DNA of 64,000 nt, from NCBI RefSeq assembly GCF_000166335.1, contig NC_014657.1, forward strand, positions 1,594,501 through 1,658,500. The letters run 5' to 3'. Positions 61,938 through 64,000 of the stretch are shown here, piece after piece. Positions within the stretch are counted from its first letter, which is position 1; each line of letters starts with the position of its first letter. Position numbers and translations under genes: made by a program. The notes under the pieces were generated by a model, which did not search any database, was not told the origin of the DNA, and saw only the letters and a list, made by a program, of their open reading frames with translations. Origin of the DNA: Caldicellulosiruptor owensensis OL. GTDB taxonomy: Bacteria > Bacillota > Thermoanaerobacteria > Caldicellulosiruptorales > Caldicellulosiruptoraceae.

Positions 61938-64000
61938 TTGTTCTGTTTCAATTGCGGAAGTAAGTTGCAAGAAAAGTTTGCCCAAAGGTGTGTTGTATGC
62001 GGAATTAAATTTAATAAGTTTTGTCAAAATTGTAGTTTCCCTATACCTTCTTTTGCAAATTTTTGTCCTAACTGTGGCAGCTACATAACAAAATCAAGCG
62101 AATATTTTAGAATGGAAGAACTCAAGAAAGTAGCTGTGATGTTTGCCGACGTCTCCGGCTTTACAAAATTTTCTGAAAAGTTATCACCTGACGAAGTTAG
62201 AAAGGTGATAAATGAATTTTTTGAGTTTATTTTAAGACCCGTTTACAACTTAAACGGAACAGTAGATAAATTTATAGGTGATTGCGCCCTTATTCTTTTT
62301 GGACTAAAAAGTACTCAAATGGATGCTCCACTGAGAAGCGTTCAGTGTGCACTGGAAATGCTAAAGCTCTCAAAAGAATTTTCAAAAACAAAGAATGTTG
62401 AGTTATCCCTTTCAATTGGAATAAACTATGGACTTGTTGCAGTGGGTAAAATTGGTGGACTTTTTGAAAAAGACTATACTGTTATGGGTGATGTTGTAAA
62501 CACCGCTCAGCGTCTTCAAACAGCAGCACCCCCAGATACTATTTATGTTTCCGAAAGCATTTACAGAGAAACCTACGAAAACATAGAGTATATTGGCCCT
62601 ATCGAATTGAATATCAAAAACAAATCACAAATGGTGAGGTGTTATATACCCAAAAATATTAACAAACTAATCGATTACAATAAAGTTGTAGAAACATTAA
62701 CAGCTAAATATACAACTAATGTTATAAATAGTATAGTTAACAGAAATTCGGATTTTTTAGTAATGGTTTGTCCTGATGGTTGTGGAAAACGATACGTTTT
62801 TCAAAACATAATCTCTCAGTTAGAAAGGAGCAATCTGAGATACTATTTTATAAGTTTACTTAATAATAATTTTTCAAGACCGTTTTACCTGTTATCTCTG
62901 CTAATCCTAAAAATCTTGAACGTCAATTTTGAAGATTCTGTGATTTTGAAGAAGAACAGACTTGTATCTTTTTTAGAGTACCTTTTCAAAGAAGATCATA
63001 AAATGATCGAAAAATGTTTCAACTATATTTCTCTTGTTCTTCAACTAGATTTGAATGAAGACTTTAAACAGTTTCTCTCTTATATGACCCAAGAAGACAT
63101 AGAATTCGAAATTTATGAGGCTATTTCATCCTTCCTCAAAAAAGTTTTCGAGTTAGAATTTGCAACAGTGATAATTGACAACATAAATTTTGCAGACAAA
63201 GAATCGTTTGATTTTATTCTCGATTTTTTATCAAAACAACTGCAAAATAAGCCGTTTTTTATCTTCTCGTCAAGCTCAGAAATACACAAGGTTCCAAAAG
63301 AGTTACATCTTAAAATACAAAAACTATCAAATGAAGAAATAAAAACTGCTGTGGAAATTCAATTCAACGCAAAAGACGTTGAAGAGGAGTCTTTAAACGT
63401 GTTTATGAACATCTCTGAAGGAAAATTAGACTATTTCATAGAAATGTTAAAATGGATAGATACAAATAAACTTTTTTCACTTTCAAACGGCATTTTTAAA
63501 ATCAATCTTTCTCAGCAAAATATTGAAAGCATTAGAAGAAACATTATACTTGATAAGCTTTCAAACACTGAGGATGATGTATTAGAATTCTTAAAAATTG
63601 CAGCTGTGTATGGCTACAGATTTAGCAGCAAGGTTGTTTTGAATATTCTTCAGCCTACAATTGAACATTCTACTCTGATTAGCCAAGCGCAAAAATTAAA
63701 TTTAATAAGGTTCATTGACACAATCTACAACTCAAATTTCAGCGATAAAATCTATGAATTTTGTGAACCAGAAATTGTAAAAATTCTTCTTGATTTTATC
63801 CCTCAGCAAACCAAAAAAATGCTCCACCAGAAGATTGCTACCACAATTGAAAAAATGATTTCTCAGGAAGATTTGACCATTTACTACGAAACCCTATATT
63901 ATCATTTCAAGGAAGCAGGGAAAGTTATAAAAGCTGCAAATTATCTTTTTGAGCTGGCAATGCAATACAAAAAGATTCAGCTTGGCAAGTTTGCCGTGGA
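61938..64000 (+). CDS. Zinc-ribbon/class III nucleotidyl cyclase/ATPase-like protein, 5' part
   Basis: The frame stays open to the right edge (688 codons seen). Residues 1-50 hold four CxxC pairs (3/6, 18/21, 29/32, 43/46), two zinc ribbons. A class III cyclase domain follows (about 62-220): metal aspartates D71 (FADVSGF) and D115 (DKFIGD), and the transition-state pair N188/R192 (MGDVVNTAQR), so it looks active; the Lys in DKFIGD suggests ATP as substrate. A STAND/AAA-16-like region starts near 265, but its P-loop reads PDGCGKRY with Arg for Ser/Thr; VIIDN resembles Walker B. Start TTG 61938 (AAGGTG 7 bases before) or GTG 61932. Confidence 0.85.
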   Translation, partial: MFCFNCGSKLQEKFAQRCVVCGIKFNKFCQNCSFPIPSFANFCPNCGSYITKSSEYFRMEELKKVAVMFADVSGFTKFSEKLSPDEVRKVINEFFEFILRPVYNLNGTVDKFIGDCALILFGLKSTQMDAPLRSVQCALEMLKLSKEFSKTKNVELSLSIGINYGLVAVGKIGGLFEKDYTVMGDVVNTAQRLQTAAPPDTIYVSESIYRETYENIEYIGPIELNIKNKSQMVRCYIPKNINKLIDYNKVVETLTAKYTTNVINSIVNRNSDFLVMVCPDGCGKRYVFQNIISQLERSNLRYYFISLLNNNFSRPFYLLSLLILKILNVNFEDSVILKKNRLVSFLEYLFKEDHKMIEKCFNYISLVLQLDLNEDFKQFLSYMTQEDIEFEIYEAISSFLKKVFELEFATVIIDNINFADKESFDFILDFLSKQLQNKPFFIFSSSSEIHKVPKELHLKIQKLSNEEIKTAVEIQFNAKDVEEESLNVFMNISEGKLDYFIEMLKWIDTNKLFSLSNGIFKINLSQQNIESIRRNIILDKLSNTEDDVLEFLKIAAVYGYRFSSKVVLNILQPTIEHSTLISQAQKLNLIRFIDTIYNSNFSDKIYEFCEPEIVKILLDFIPQQTKKMLHQKIATTIEKMISQEDLTIYYETLYYHFKEAGKVIKAANYLFELAMQYKKIQLGKFAV

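Noticed and set aside
1..64000. tRNA, rRNA, CRISPR, insertion sequence or prophage
   Set aside because: None seen: no cloverleaf-like segments, no regularly spaced repeats, no transposase or phage motifs, and gene order is typical core sequence.

Overview
The window reads as chromosomal core sequence of an AT-rich, Gram-positive, probably thermophilic anaerobe of the Clostridia. Evidence: a Gram-positive type DNA polymerase PolC, the ctsR-mcsA-mcsB-clpC operon, an S-layer (SLH) protein, a PPi-type phosphofructokinase, a single MsmK/UgpC-type sugar-transport ATPase and many sporulation/germination genes. Gene content and order fit Caldicellulosiruptor best; that assignment is inference from memory of the genus, not from a search. 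I see no tRNA, rRNA, CRISPR array, transposase or prophage.

Layout. 1-7.1 kb (minus): 5' part of a MurT-like ligase, XerD, then spoIIM, a small membrane protein, spoIIP, gpr, a short sspF-type SASP gene (easily missed), ypeB and sleB. 7.2-11.1 kb: a MGDG-synthase-like glycosyltransferase, a SpoIIQ-like M23 protein and three small membrane/exported proteins of unknown function. 11.3-17.7 kb (minus): a cell-envelope/division operon ftsE-ftsX-M23(coiled coil)-ctpA-PDZ membrane protein, preceded by a PucR-type regulator. 17.8-20.1 kb: the sugar ABC ATPase, a GlsB/YeaQ membrane protein and thiamine pyrophosphokinase. 20.1-32.8 kb (minus): rpsB-tsf, then pyrH-frr-uppS-cdsA-dxr-rseP-ispG-glycosyltransferase-polC, many junctions overlapping. 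33-38 kb: envelope polysaccharide genes (nucleotide-sugar dehydrogenase, TuaH-like transferase, DUF4330-like protein, O-antigen-ligase-like protein). 38-41 kb: rqcH and PPi-phosphofructokinase. 41.2-45.8 kb (minus): clpC-mcsB-mcsA-ctsR behind a recognisable CtsR operator. 45.9-57.8 kb: polysaccharide deacetylase, zinc-ribbon protein, EF-G-like GTPase, HD-GYP protein, tsaD, uppP, a YkvI-like protein, DedA, argD, family-4 uracil-DNA glycosylase and an SLH surface protein.

The most interesting part is the right end (58-64 kb), which looks like a nucleotide second-messenger island: a GAF protein with a degenerate GGDEF domain that keeps the c-di-GMP-binding RxxD motif, an overlapping metallo-beta-lactamase-fold hydrolase, an intact GAF-GGDEF diguanylate cyclase, a GEMM-I (c-di-GMP-I class) riboswitch with a terminator platform in front of a small exported protein, and then the start of a zinc-ribbon/class III cyclase/ATPase-like protein that runs off the window. 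Together with the HD-GYP protein at 49.6 kb this gives candidate synthesis, breakdown, protein receptor and RNA receptor for c-di-GMP within about 12 kb. The riboswitch, its proposed switching base-pairing and the degenerate receptor were worked out by eye and should be tested as stated in the findings.
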